Part shown: positions 52,422 to 61,576 of the stretch, in pieces
Numbering within the stretch: position 1 is the first letter of the stretch
Layout of the letters: each line of letters starts with the position of its first letter
Source: an uncultured bacterium
GTDB taxonomy: Bacteria > Bacteroidota > Bacteroidia > Bacteroidales > Marinifilaceae
Direction of reading: 5' to 3'
DNA: 64,000 nt
Assembly (NCBI GenBank): GCA_905216195.1
Contig: CAJMSX010000008.1
Span: 14,930-78,929, forward strand
The notes under the pieces: generated by a model
Told to the model about the DNA's origin: nothing
The model's database searches: none
Seen by the model: only the letters and a program-made list of their open reading frames with translations
Translations under genes and position numbers: made by a program

Positions 52422-53834
52422 ATGCCCATGAACCGAATCAGACCCACCCTCTGTGCCCTGACCCTAACCGCTGCATTCCTTTGCAGCAACTGTACCGACT
52501 ACTTTGCCGAAGCTCCGGAGAGTGACAAGCAGAATGAGTTGCAGCTGATGCTCGGCGTCACAGCCTCCGGCACCTTGGACGAGCAAGTTCTGAAAGGTCT
52601 GCGGTTATATTGTTTCGACCGTTCACTGTCCGGAGGACCCGAACCCGAATCCGGTGTTTCCCATCCCATTATCCCGGGAAATCCGCTCAGCCCCTTCCAT
52701 CACGAAGTAAGGGGATTGGTGTATTCCGGCAGTTCCAACACCCTAAGCACCTACATGATGCGTACGGGGAAATGGGACATGGCTATGGTCTCTCCTTTGG
52801 GCGCCACCCTGGTCCTTCCCCGTCCGGGAATCTCTGCCGACAAAAACCCGATGTATATCTTCAACGGGACTGCAAACCATGAAAATGCACCTGAGATTTT
52901 CACCCGCTACCTGCGTTTGCCGGAGGTGAAGGAAGACAACAGCATGGCAATAGGAGCAGCCATTGCACGCAATGTCGCCAAATTACAAATCACCATCGAC
53001 CGCGCTACCGGAATAGAGACAGCGGCGCCCGCCGGTTCACACACCCTGACCCTCGGCAACATTCCGGCATGCATCAGCTGGGCAGGCACCCTGCTCCGAA
53101 GCCTTGGAAACGGGACATACGAAACCAGTACGGACGACTTCGACACCGTTGCACCTATCCGCAGGACACTGACTTTCACTCCGGGAAGTGATCCCGGAAC
53201 GTTCCGCAGCAATACCGTCACCTATATCATCCCGGCCCACCGGGGCAGCGACTTCTGGTCGGCAGACGGACTGTCCCTCAACGCTTCACCGGCAGATACC
53301 ATCACCCAAAAACTTACAGTCACCCTTTCACTTACCGAACCCGGCGGCAGGGTAACCACCAAAAAGGCAGAGGTGCCGATGGTCCCCCGTTGCAACCAGA
53401 TCCTCGACCTGCACATCAGGATGAAGGACAGGCAGATCGAAATCAATTCAGCCGTCAGCGACTGGGAAATGAAAGATGTTACAGGGGATGTCGGGGCTCC
53501 CTACCTGAATATTTCCGGAACGGAAACCAGCGTATACGACGGAATCCCTTCGCGCATCTACTTCTGGAGCAACCAGGCGGACGACCAGGTATATGTCGAA
53601 GCAAACTCTACGGAAGGAAACGGAACAAACATCCCGACGGACCGGATTTTCGACAGCCTGAGCGGCCCTGACGCTGCAAACCGCCATTATGATGCCGCGA
53701 CCGGTGCAGGCTGGATAGACATCGTTCACAAACCCATCTCTTCCGGTACGGAGAAAACCTATAAAATCAAGTTGAATGCCGGAGGACTCAGCCGGGAAAT
53801 CACAGTGATCCGAAAGAAATCCGCATCACCATAA
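52422..53834 (+). CDS. FimB/Mfa2-like fimbrial anchor lipoprotein
   Basis: 470 aa with a lipoprotein signal ending 'FLCSNC|TDY'; an in-frame ATG two codons later is an alternative start. The N-terminal domain ('LRLYCFDRSL', 'WDMAMVSPLG') and the second domain ('AIARNVAKLQITID', 'RCNQILDLHIRMKDRQIEI', 'VSDWEM') follow the FimB/Mfa2 anchor pattern. Such proteins attach the fimbria to the outer membrane and limit its length. It lies 6 bp after the lectin gene and is the last gene of the operon. G+C-rich like the first gene. Confidence 0.8.
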   Translation: MPMNRIRPTLCALTLTAAFLCSNCTDYFAEAPESDKQNELQLMLGVTASGTLDEQVLKGLRLYCFDRSLSGGPEPESGVSHPIIPGNPLSPFHHEVRGLVYSGSSNTLSTYMMRTGKWDMAMVSPLGATLVLPRPGISADKNPMYIFNGTANHENAPEIFTRYLRLPEVKEDNSMAIGAAIARNVAKLQITIDRATGIETAAPAGSHTLTLGNIPACISWAGTLLRSLGNGTYETSTDDFDTVAPIRRTLTFTPGSDPGTFRSNTVTYIIPAHRGSDFWSADGLSLNASPADTITQKLTVTLSLTEPGGRVTTKKAEVPMVPRCNQILDLHIRMKDRQIEINSAVSDWEMKDVTGDVGAPYLNISGTETSVYDGIPSRIYFWSNQADDQVYVEANSTEGNGTNIPTDRIFDSLSGPDAANRHYDAATGAGWIDIVHKPISSGTEKTYKIKLNAGGLSREITVIRKKSASP

Positions 53835-53873
53835 CCGCGACATTTCCTTCACTTCACCAGGTATAACCCTATA

Positions 53874-53898
53874 ACAGAGGTTCCGTTCGTGCCTCTGT
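53874..53898. terminator. Hairpin between convergent genes (possible terminator)
   Basis: ACAGAGG at 53874-53880 pairs with CCTCTGT at 53892-53898 across an 11-nt loop. No T run follows on either strand, so a terminator role is uncertain. Confidence 0.35.
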
Positions 53899-53921
53899 AG
53901 ATGATCACAACTTTGAAAGCC

Positions 53922-55649
53922 TTATAAGGGAACAGACCTTTTTATAAATACAATCCCGTCATACACCCGGGATAGGTCTGTAATTTCAAATTCATGGTAA
54001 TAATTGAACGGTTCAACACCATAGTTTCTCATCAACATGGGTTGAAACAACCATTGATTAACCGGATGCTCAGTCAATTTACTTACATCCAGATAGAAGC
54101 ATTCCTCTTTTATCTGATTGAATAAATATTCGTATGATCCTTGTATTGCCTCGTTGATCACCGGTTGGGAATTGCCCAAAGCATACTGTTTAAATGAATC
54201 GGTTCCATCAAAATAGCAACATCCGATCATGTAGTATTTCTCCTTGAACATTTTTTTCAACCACATTCCGGTTTGTTTTTTCTGATTACCGACATGTGAA
54301 TTATGAGCCAAATAAATCATTTTTTCGTCCGGATGCCGGGCGAGAAGCCAATTTATGTTTTCAGCCATATGCTTTTCGCGTTCTTTCCGGTCATAAGTTA
54401 GATAGTGCAATAAATTATTGGCATAATAACAAAGCAATTCTTTCCGGGTAGTATCCAGGTCCATAGATTTGATAAATTCTTTTATTTGCTCCAAGCCAGC
54501 TATGCAATATTGCTTTTGTTCCGCGGTAAACGGAATGGGTAGATAAGATTTCGGATTCCAATTTTTAATTCCCCCTTCTAAAATAGAACGAACAGAGTCT
54601 AATGGAAGGGCAAACTTCTTCGAAGTGAAATGATCGATATCTTTGATTTGATTTTCATATCTACCATTTATATCCACTCCAAAAATCCGTACTTTTTTAG
54701 CAGCCGATTTGTTATATTCTCTCAACCAGGACAGGAATTTTTTAAAATCAGAATTACTATACATCACATTCATAACGCTTTCTACCGTATCCGTCAATCC
54801 TAAAACGTATCGGTTTAAAGATTCCCCTACATATGGATTGTCCTCGATAGCCAGCAAAGTGAAATCCTCATCTTCGATCAGATTTTTGGATAAGATGTTT
54901 TTTAATTGGAAGACAGAAGAAGAGCCATGCACATTATCCCCTATACCGATCAACTGCGCACCTGAGATTTTTTTTGAAAATTGTTTTTTGCGGGTAAGTA
55001 TTTCGTTGTCTATAGGAATAATATGGGAAGCCAGCCATTTACTTTCTTTTGCCGTCAGATCCGTTTTTCGGGGACAGACCTCTTCCGAGGGTTGCTGATC
55101 ACATATTATATGATAGTCGTCTACCCAGATTTCTCCTTTTCCAATCAAAATAATTCCCATAAGTACCGTGGAAGCCGGGGTTATTTTTCCAAGCTTGACC
55201 GAGGCGGACGATGTACCCCAATCCTGGTTGGCCGCATTGTTTCCCATAGCTATATGATTGTTTTCCGGAATCAGAGGATCCACGATCTGGAGAAAAGTGG
55301 CCACACAGACCGAAGTATCGGCAATCCGGCTTTTTATCCGGGCAGAAACCCGGAGCTGCTTGCTATCGAGAGCTGCCTGATCAAAAGCGGTCAGTACATT
55401 CTGGAAAAGCAATCCATACGGACTACTTCTCGTCTCTATCTCCGCCTGTTGACGTACTGCTTTCAAAGCATATTGTCCGGACAATTTAGTAACTGAATCG
55501 GGAAATACAGTCATTCCCGGATGTTGCCAATAGAGAGGAAATTTTTCCCCTTGCCAATAGTCAAAACCTAAATTGGAAAATGATTGGGCGTGGGATAGGG
55601 AAAATTGCAGTAAAAGAAAAAGGAGGCAGAGAGATCTTTTTGTATTCAT
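53922..55649 (-). CDS. Erythromycin-esterase-family protein, secreted
   Basis: 575 aa from the ATG at 55649, which begins a clean signal peptide (MNTKRSLCLLFLLLQFSLSHAQ); an upstream in-frame ATG at 55715 would add 22 polar residues. Residues about 20-190 form a beta-rich, carbohydrate-binding-like region. The rest is the Ere-type domain: 'LIGIGDNVHGSSSVF' (usual form G-E-x-x-H-G-x-x-E) and 'MIYLAHNSHVGNQ'. The first Glu is Asp and the second is Ser, so macrolide hydrolysis is doubtful. It converges with the fimbria-like operon. Codon use is ordinary for the window. Confidence 0.82.
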   Translation of the reverse strand: MNTKRSLCLLFLLLQFSLSHAQSFSNLGFDYWQGEKFPLYWQHPGMTVFPDSVTKLSGQYALKAVRQQAEIETRSSPYGLLFQNVLTAFDQAALDSKQLRVSARIKSRIADTSVCVATFLQIVDPLIPENNHIAMGNNAANQDWGTSSASVKLGKITPASTVLMGIILIGKGEIWVDDYHIICDQQPSEEVCPRKTDLTAKESKWLASHIIPIDNEILTRKKQFSKKISGAQLIGIGDNVHGSSSVFQLKNILSKNLIEDEDFTLLAIEDNPYVGESLNRYVLGLTDTVESVMNVMYSNSDFKKFLSWLREYNKSAAKKVRIFGVDINGRYENQIKDIDHFTSKKFALPLDSVRSILEGGIKNWNPKSYLPIPFTAEQKQYCIAGLEQIKEFIKSMDLDTTRKELLCYYANNLLHYLTYDRKEREKHMAENINWLLARHPDEKMIYLAHNSHVGNQKKQTGMWLKKMFKEKYYMIGCCYFDGTDSFKQYALGNSQPVINEAIQGSYEYLFNQIKEECFYLDVSKLTEHPVNQWLFQPMLMRNYGVEPFNYYHEFEITDLSRVYDGIVFIKRSVPL

Positions 55650-55772
55650 AGTATAATAATTCCGGGCAGTAGTTTGGTATATATTCTGCTTTTTCGTTTG
55701 ATTCAGCTCATTCATAAATTTGTTTTACTTTTAAGGATCGTATTCTTTACATCTACCGGAAATATGCGTCTG

Positions 55773-55780
55773 CAAATATA
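55773..55780 (-). promoter_or_regulatory. Putative -7 box of the erythromycin-esterase-family gene
   Basis: CAAATATA on the plus strand reads TATATTTG on the minus strand, about 124 bp before the chosen start. Confidence 0.45.
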
Positions 55781-55974
55781 AATAAAAATTAAAAAAACAA
55801 CATGAAAAATTAATTTTCAGGATTACTTTTGATTTATAAATTACGATTTTAAAAAAACGAAACGGGGATAAAAAGATATGAAAATTCAGAAACATTATCT
55901 CGGAGATGTGAAAAAACATTTTACCTGTATTTCAAATCAAAAAGAAAAATATTGTATAAACTCCCTAAAAAATA

Positions 55975-55982
55975 TATATTTG
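55975..55982 (+). promoter_or_regulatory. Promoter of the histidine kinase gene
   Basis: TATATTTG matches TAnnTTTG, 15 bp before the ATG at 55998. ATTG at 55951-55954 sits 20 bp upstream, a fitting -33 element. Confidence 0.6.
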
Positions 55983-55997
55983 TGAAAAATTCAGTAC

Positions 55998-58097
55998 ATG
56001 GGAATTCTATTTAACAGGAAGTCCATATTTTTATTGCTTTTGTGTATATGTCTCACACATCCGCTAAAAAGTGAAAAAGAGCCCGGTGTCGTATCCCGAC
56101 TTACCGCGGAGCTAACTCATACGACCAATCCGGAGAAGCGCTATACCTTATTGCGGGATTTAGCGGATATCTCTTCCGTATACGACACTAAATTTCACTA
56201 TTTCAAACAATTATACAATGAAGCTAAGCAAAATAAAAATATTCAGGTACAGACCGAGGCCCTGCTCGAATTAGGAAATAACTTAAACGTGGATTCCCTC
56301 CGTTCTTATATTTCCCTGGCGGAACAACTGCCCCCTTCCAACGAAAGTAAAGGGTTGATCGTATTTCTAAAAGGACAGTATGAAAGTTTCTATTTACGGA
56401 GAGCTTCTGCCGAGGAAAAACTGGACAACCTCAAACAATTGCTGGATAAGTATAGAAAAAACCAGCAAAAAGATATCTATGAACGAATCCTGGACTTGCG
56501 TATTCTCTGCATACACCTGGGACAATCCATACAAGGGGACATTTACACCAAATACATGGAGGAACAGGAAAAACTGGTCGGAAAACTTCCTCCGGAGAAT
56601 TACTATCTCAAAACCAGCATATTAATCCAACTAGCCATCTTGTATACGAATGGAGAAGAATATGCGAAGGCCATCGAAACAGACAAAAAATTGTTGGAAT
56701 ATATCCACGAAAGGGAAAGATTCTATAAAAAGCAGGGACGAACCTTTCGGAATTACTATTCTTTCTATTACATCATTTACCGACGTATGCTGAATAATTA
56801 TCCGGCATTGACGCCTGCCGAGGTGGATTCCTGTTATAATAAAATGAAAAATTTATGTCGTTTTCATGAGGAAGTAAAGAAAAATTTCTACGGGGAAGAT
56901 CCCCGTCCCCACTTGTATTACCACATGGCGAAGAAAGAATATGCCCGAGCTTTGCCCTACCTGAAAAAAGCGTTGGGAAGAAAGGAGAATACGGTATCCC
57001 GTCATGTTTTATTACGGTATCAAATCGAAATTTCCCGGATATTGGGACAGAAGGAAGAGTTATTGAAAGCTCTGGAAGAATACGTTAAAGCGATCGACAT
57101 CTATAACAACAACCGGGCCAAGGAAAAATACAAAGAATTGCAGGTATTATTCGATATAGAAAGTCTCAACGCCCGTAACGCCCACCTGGAGTTAGAAAAA
57201 AGGGAAGTGCTGATGAAAGCCGAACATCAGTCCCGGCTCATGACCGCTTACATCGCAACTCTGCTCGCATTTTTGCTCTTTACCATGTTTTTGTTCCATT
57301 TTCACAACCGCCGACTGATTAAACGGCTGCAACAGTCGGAAAAAGCTTTGCAACAGGAGAAAGCTTCCCTGCTCAAAACTCAAAACGAATTGGAACAAGC
57401 CCGCGACCAGGCACAAGCTTCCGACCGGATAAAAAGTCTTTTCATTCAGAATATGAGCCATGAAATCCGCACGCCTTTGAATGCCGTGGTCGGTTTTTCG
57501 CAACTGCTGGCTTCGGAAACCAAAGAACTCAATCCGGCTTTGGAAGAATACGGAAATATCATTCACAGCAACAGTGAACTCCTGCTCAATCTGGTAAACG
57601 ACCTGTTACAACTGGCGGATATAGAATCCGGGAAATTAAAAGTGGTCAAAGCCCCCCAGCCCATCAACGAAGTGTGCCGTATTGTAATCAGCAGCATAAA
57701 ACAGAGAATACAAACGGGTGTAAAACTCACCTTTACCCCCGAAGGCGGGGAGGATTTGTGTGTGGTCACCGACCCCCTCCGTGTCCAACAAATCCTTATT
57801 AATTTCCTGAATAATGCGGCTAAATTTACGACCGAAGGAGAAATTAATCTTTCTTACCGGATAGATAAAAACCGGCAGAAGATTATTTTTGCGGTGACCG
57901 ATACAGGACCGGGAGTACCGCCTGAAAAATCGGAACAAATTTTCAAACGGTTTGAGAAACTCGATGCTTTCTCCCAGGGTAACGGCTTGGGGCTGCACAT
58001 TTGCCGGTTAATCGCACGCCTTTTGGATGGAGAAGTCATGCTGGACCCGACCTATACCGGAGGAGCCCGCTTTCTTTTTACACAACCTCTTTCCTAA
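55998..58097 (+). CDS. Sensor histidine kinase with periplasmic TPR-like region
   Basis: 699 aa. A signal segment (about 1-25) leads to a long helical, TPR-like periplasmic region. One membrane helix (about 410-430, 'YIATLLAFLLFTMFLF') and a coiled coil follow. HisKA has the phospho-acceptor in 'FIQNMSHEIRTPLNAVVGF' and HATPase has N-box 'INFLNNAAKF', 'DTGPGVPPE' and 'GNGLGLHICRLI'. There is no receiver domain, and no response regulator is adjacent, so it is an orphan. Its neighbours are the Ere-family gene and cbiA. Signal and target are unknown. Confidence 0.9.
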   Translation: MGILFNRKSIFLLLLCICLTHPLKSEKEPGVVSRLTAELTHTTNPEKRYTLLRDLADISSVYDTKFHYFKQLYNEAKQNKNIQVQTEALLELGNNLNVDSLRSYISLAEQLPPSNESKGLIVFLKGQYESFYLRRASAEEKLDNLKQLLDKYRKNQQKDIYERILDLRILCIHLGQSIQGDIYTKYMEEQEKLVGKLPPENYYLKTSILIQLAILYTNGEEYAKAIETDKKLLEYIHERERFYKKQGRTFRNYYSFYYIIYRRMLNNYPALTPAEVDSCYNKMKNLCRFHEEVKKNFYGEDPRPHLYYHMAKKEYARALPYLKKALGRKENTVSRHVLLRYQIEISRILGQKEELLKALEEYVKAIDIYNNNRAKEKYKELQVLFDIESLNARNAHLELEKREVLMKAEHQSRLMTAYIATLLAFLLFTMFLFHFHNRRLIKRLQQSEKALQQEKASLLKTQNELEQARDQAQASDRIKSLFIQNMSHEIRTPLNAVVGFSQLLASETKELNPALEEYGNIIHSNSELLLNLVNDLLQLADIESGKLKVVKAPQPINEVCRIVISSIKQRIQTGVKLTFTPEGGEDLCVVTDPLRVQQILINFLNNAAKFTTEGEINLSYRIDKNRQKIIFAVTDTGPGVPPEKSEQIFKRFEKLDAFSQGNGLGLHICRLIARLLDGEVMLDPTYTGGARFLFTQPLS

Positions 58098-58171
58098 ATC
58101 CGCTTTTGGGGAAAAATGCCTTCTCACCATCGAAAAATAAGGGAAGAGCATGGAAATTCTCTTCGAGGTAT

Positions 58172-58179
58172 TACTTTTG
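58172..58179 (+). promoter_or_regulatory. Putative -7 box of cbiA
   Basis: TACTTTTG matches TAnnTTTG, 28 bp before the cbiA ATG. No cobalamin riboswitch is present in the 110-bp gap. Confidence 0.5.
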
Positions 58180-58207
58180 TATCCTCAGTCAACCAGAAGA
58201 AAAGTAA

Positions 58208-59530
58208 ATGCAAACTCTTCCTACACCCAAACCGCAATTCCTTATCGGGGCCGTTTCTTCCGGCAGCGGTAAAACTACCTTTACACTGGGGTTACTCCGG
58301 GCGCTTTATAAACGGGGATTACGGGTACAACCTTTCAAATGCGGTCCCGATTACCTCGATACCAAACACCACTTGGCGGCGGCCGGCAGGCCTTCCTACA
58401 ACCTGGATGCTTTCCTGGCTTCTCCGGAGCATCTCCGGGAAGTATATGCCCGGCGAAGCGAAACCGCGGATGTTTGCATTATCGAAGGAGTAATGGGTTT
58501 ATTGGACGGGTATAACCGAATGCAGGGAAGCAGTGCCGAAATCGCCGGTATACTCGATATACCGGTTATATTGGTCCTCCATGCGGGTTCAACAGCTTAT
58601 ACGGTAGCCGCTATCCTTTATGGCTTCAAAAATTTTTGTCCCGGGCTGCGAATAGCCGGGGCCCTGTTCAATTTCGTCGGCTCTGAATCTCACTATGATC
58701 ATTTACGGCAAGCTTGCCAGGATGCCGGAGTGAAGGCACTGGGCTATCTGCCCAAATGTAAAGATATTGAAATTCCTTCCCGTTATCTGGGATTAAACAT
58801 CGACCGGGAATATTGTTTTGACGAATTTGCAGACCGGATAGCGGTTCAGGTAGAACGCTCCGTACTTATCGACCAGCTGCTGGAGATATGTCAGAGCCCC
58901 GCCCCCCCTCCTCCGGAAATAAAACCGATGGCTTCTCCCGTTTCGTCTTTACGGATTTCAATAGCCCGGGACGAAGCTTTTAATTTTTACTATCCGGAAA
59001 ATATCCGCATTCTGGAAAGCAAGGGAAATATCACTTTTTTCAGTCCCTTACACGATCGGATATTGCCTCCTTCCGATTTCGTCTATCTGCCGGGGGGATA
59101 CCCCGAACTCTATCTTTCCCCCCTGAGTAAAAACGAAAGCATGCGAGCCTCCGTCCTGGCTTATTGCCGGCAAAACGGACATTTACTGGCCGAATGCGGA
59201 GGGATGATGTATTTAGGGGAATCCATTTTCGATACCGACGGCACTCCTTACCCCATGTGCGGTTTTCTGCCTCAACGGGCCACCATGGAAAATAGGAAAC
59301 TCCGGTTGGGGTACCGTAAAGTCCTTTACCAAGATCGGATATATTCCGGGCATGAATTTCATTATTCGCGCATCCTATCCGGCGATTCTCCCTTACCTTC
59401 GGTAGCAAAAGTTCTGACCGCCAGAAATACCGAAACGGATACCCCGGTATACCGGGTGGGAAATGTCACCGCCAGCTATATACATTTTTACTGGGCGCAT
59501 GACGGGAAATTACCGCTTATAGACCTCTAA
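58208..59530 (+). CDS. cbiA: Cobyrinate a,c-diamide synthase
   Basis: 440 aa. The N-terminal ATPase domain carries the P-loop 'GAVSSGSGKTTFTLGLLRAL' and 'PFKCGPDYLDTKHH'. The C-terminal glutamine-amidotransferase domain has the nucleophile Cys in 'LLAECGGMMYLGES' and 'ASYIHFYW' with the catalytic His. It amidates the a and c side chains of cobyrinate, the first late step after the ring is complete. It is transcribed alone, converging with cbiB 12 bp away. Confidence 0.94.
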   Translation: MQTLPTPKPQFLIGAVSSGSGKTTFTLGLLRALYKRGLRVQPFKCGPDYLDTKHHLAAAGRPSYNLDAFLASPEHLREVYARRSETADVCIIEGVMGLLDGYNRMQGSSAEIAGILDIPVILVLHAGSTAYTVAAILYGFKNFCPGLRIAGALFNFVGSESHYDHLRQACQDAGVKALGYLPKCKDIEIPSRYLGLNIDREYCFDEFADRIAVQVERSVLIDQLLEICQSPAPPPPEIKPMASPVSSLRISIARDEAFNFYYPENIRILESKGNITFFSPLHDRILPPSDFVYLPGGYPELYLSPLSKNESMRASVLAYCRQNGHLLAECGGMMYLGESIFDTDGTPYPMCGFLPQRATMENRKLRLGYRKVLYQDRIYSGHEFHYSRILSGDSPLPSVAKVLTARNTETDTPVYRVGNVTASYIHFYWAHDGKLPLIDL

Positions 59531-59542
59531 CCGATGCCCCCT

Positions 59543-60499
59543 TTACCAAGCAGAAGCCAGATAACCGCATCCGTATAAAAGCACGATCAGACACAGGGTA
59601 AGCAAAGCTACTCTTTGATTTACCCGGACAGCTTTGCGATAATCTGCATAGCCGACTTCCCTGTCCTTATCCCCTATATAGGGTTTCTTTACCAATACCC
59701 CGTGGTAAACATGAGCCCCTCCGAACCGGCAGTTTAAAATCCCCGCCATAGCCGATTCCGGAAAGCCCGAATTGGGACTGGCATGCATATAACAATAGCG
59801 GAGTATAAAACCGGAAAGTCCCCGGCGCCAAGCCACCACTGCCATCAGGAATGCCGTCAGCCGGGCCGGAATATAATTGAAGGCGTCGTCCAAACGCGCA
59901 GCACAACAACCGAAACGGCGGTACCGCTCGTCCTTATATCCGATCATGGAATCCAGGGTATTCACCATTTTATAAACCATCATCAACGGAAAACCTCCCA
60001 AAGCATAATAAAAGAGAGGAGCTACCACTCCGTCGCTGAGATTCTCCGCCATAGTTTCTAAAACGGCCGTATAAATCTCCCGGGAAGATAATTCCGACGT
60101 ATCCCGGCCCACAATCCACGATAAGCGTTTTCGTCCCGCTTCCACACCCTGTGTGCGAAGCACCCGGATCACTTCCCCCCCTTCCTGAATCAGACTCCGG
60201 TTGGCCAAGCCGTAAAAAACAAAAACGGTAGCTACAAGGCCGAAACACCAATCCCCCACGGCAAGACTCCCTACCGTCAATCCCCAACCGAAAACACCTA
60301 CCAGCAACGGAAAAATCACAGCAACCACACAACCTTTAAAAAAACGGTACCTCCTCCGGTTCAATTTCTCCTCCGCCCAAAAAATCATCTTTCCGAAACC
60401 TACAATCGGATGAGGCAGGCAGCGGGGATCTCCGAATAACTCATCCAGGAGAAAGCCGGCAACCAAAGGTAACGCTATCAGAAAAAAATTATCCGGCAT
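59543..60499 (-). CDS. cbiB: Adenosylcobinamide-phosphate synthase CbiB
   Basis: 318 aa, membrane protein. Family marks are 'LLDELFGDPRCLPHPIVGFG' at the N-terminus, 'TSELSSREIYTAVLETMAEN', 'SDGVVAPLFYYALGG' and 'MHASPNSGFPESAMAG'. It joins the aminopropanol (phosphate) arm to cobyric acid in the membrane. It overlaps the end of the CobD-like gene by 11 bp and is the last gene of the leftward late-step operon. Confidence 0.94.
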   Translation of the reverse strand: MPDNFFLIALPLVAGFLLDELFGDPRCLPHPIVGFGKMIFWAEEKLNRRRYRFFKGCVVAVIFPLLVGVFGWGLTVGSLAVGDWCFGLVATVFVFYGLANRSLIQEGGEVIRVLRTQGVEAGRKRLSWIVGRDTSELSSREIYTAVLETMAENLSDGVVAPLFYYALGGFPLMMVYKMVNTLDSMIGYKDERYRRFGCCAARLDDAFNYIPARLTAFLMAVVAWRRGLSGFILRYCYMHASPNSGFPESAMAGILNCRFGGAHVYHGVLVKKPYIGDKDREVGYADYRKAVRVNQRVALLTLCLIVLLYGCGYLASAW

Positions 60500-61502
60500 A
60501 AATCTTCAAAGCTTCTATCAATGTGCGATTCTTTTCCTCCGTCAGCGTATTTATCCGGAAATAGTGCCGGTTCAAACCCCGGAAATTAGAAGCATTCCGG
60601 ATTAAAATTCCATACCGTTCCAACAGATCTTGTTTTAAACGAGCTGCATCGTAATCCGTACGAACCAAAAAGAAGGAAGTCCGGGAAGGCAAAGGATAAA
60701 AACCGGGAACGGCAGCAATCTGAGTTGAAAATGACTGCTGGCGGCATAACAAAGCCCGAGCATCCGGCAGAAGCGATTCCCCTTGTTCCAACAAATATTT
60801 CCCGGTCTCTATCGCCAAGGCGTTGACCGTCCAGGGTTGTTTATAGCAAGCGATAAAATCGATCAGGCTGGCATCTCCCAGCATATATCCCAAGCGCAGG
60901 CCGGGAATCGCATAACTTTTAGTCATCGACCGGATAATCAGCAAATTCGGATAAGCGGACAAATACTTACAAACTGAACGAGCCTCCGGTGCAAAATGTA
61001 TAAACGATTCATCGACCACTACAGTCAGATCGGGATAACTTTCCAACAAACCCACGATTTCTTCCTCTTCCCATATCGTACCGTCCGGATTGTTCGGATT
61101 GCAAATAAACATCAGTCGGGCTTCATCCGGCAACTGTCCGATTTCTTCCTTCCGGATAAACCGAAGCGAATGATCGTATAAGGCACAAGCGTCTTCGTAT
61201 TCGGTAAAGGAAGGCACCGGCAAAACGGTAAAGCTTCCGGCAAAAGCGTGGGCCACCAAATAAAACAACTCCGTCGCTCCGTTTCCGGCAATCACCTCTT
61301 CCGGCCTTAATCCATGATAAGCGGCGACGGCCCGGCGAAAAGAGCCGGCATCGGGTTCCGGGTAATGCGAAATGACATCGGCTCTCTCTATCAATAATTT
61401 TTTGAAAAAAGAGACATCCGATCCGTACCACACGTTGGTAGAAAAATTGGCTTTTACTTCCTGTCCCGCCCGATAGACATCGTCTCCATGTCCGTGTATC
61501 AT
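60489..61502 (-). CDS. cobD: Threonine-phosphate decarboxylase (CobD-like)
   Basis: 337 aa, a PLP fold type I enzyme close to histidinol-phosphate aminotransferase. It starts 'MIHGHGDDVYRAGQ', typical of CobD. 'GNGATELFYLVA', 'FICNPNNPDGTIWEE' and the PLP lysine in 'RSMTKSYAIPGLRLGY' follow. CobD makes (R)-1-aminopropan-2-yl phosphate, the substrate of CbiB, and the two genes overlap here. Without this context it could be mistaken for HisC. Confidence 0.91.
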   Translation of the reverse strand: MIHGHGDDVYRAGQEVKANFSTNVWYGSDVSFFKKLLIERADVISHYPEPDAGSFRRAVAAYHGLRPEEVIAGNGATELFYLVAHAFAGSFTVLPVPSFTEYEDACALYDHSLRFIRKEEIGQLPDEARLMFICNPNNPDGTIWEEEEIVGLLESYPDLTVVVDESFIHFAPEARSVCKYLSAYPNLLIIRSMTKSYAIPGLRLGYMLGDASLIDFIACYKQPWTVNALAIETGKYLLEQGESLLPDARALLCRQQSFSTQIAAVPGFYPLPSRTSFFLVRTDYDAARLKQDLLERYGILIRNASNFRGLNRHYFRINTLTEEKNRTLIEALKIYAG

Positions 61503-61576
61503 AACTTTTTTCTGTAAAATTTTACAAAAAGTCCTGCCTCAACCTCCTTGATCGTACCGGCTCCGGATTTCTCCCT

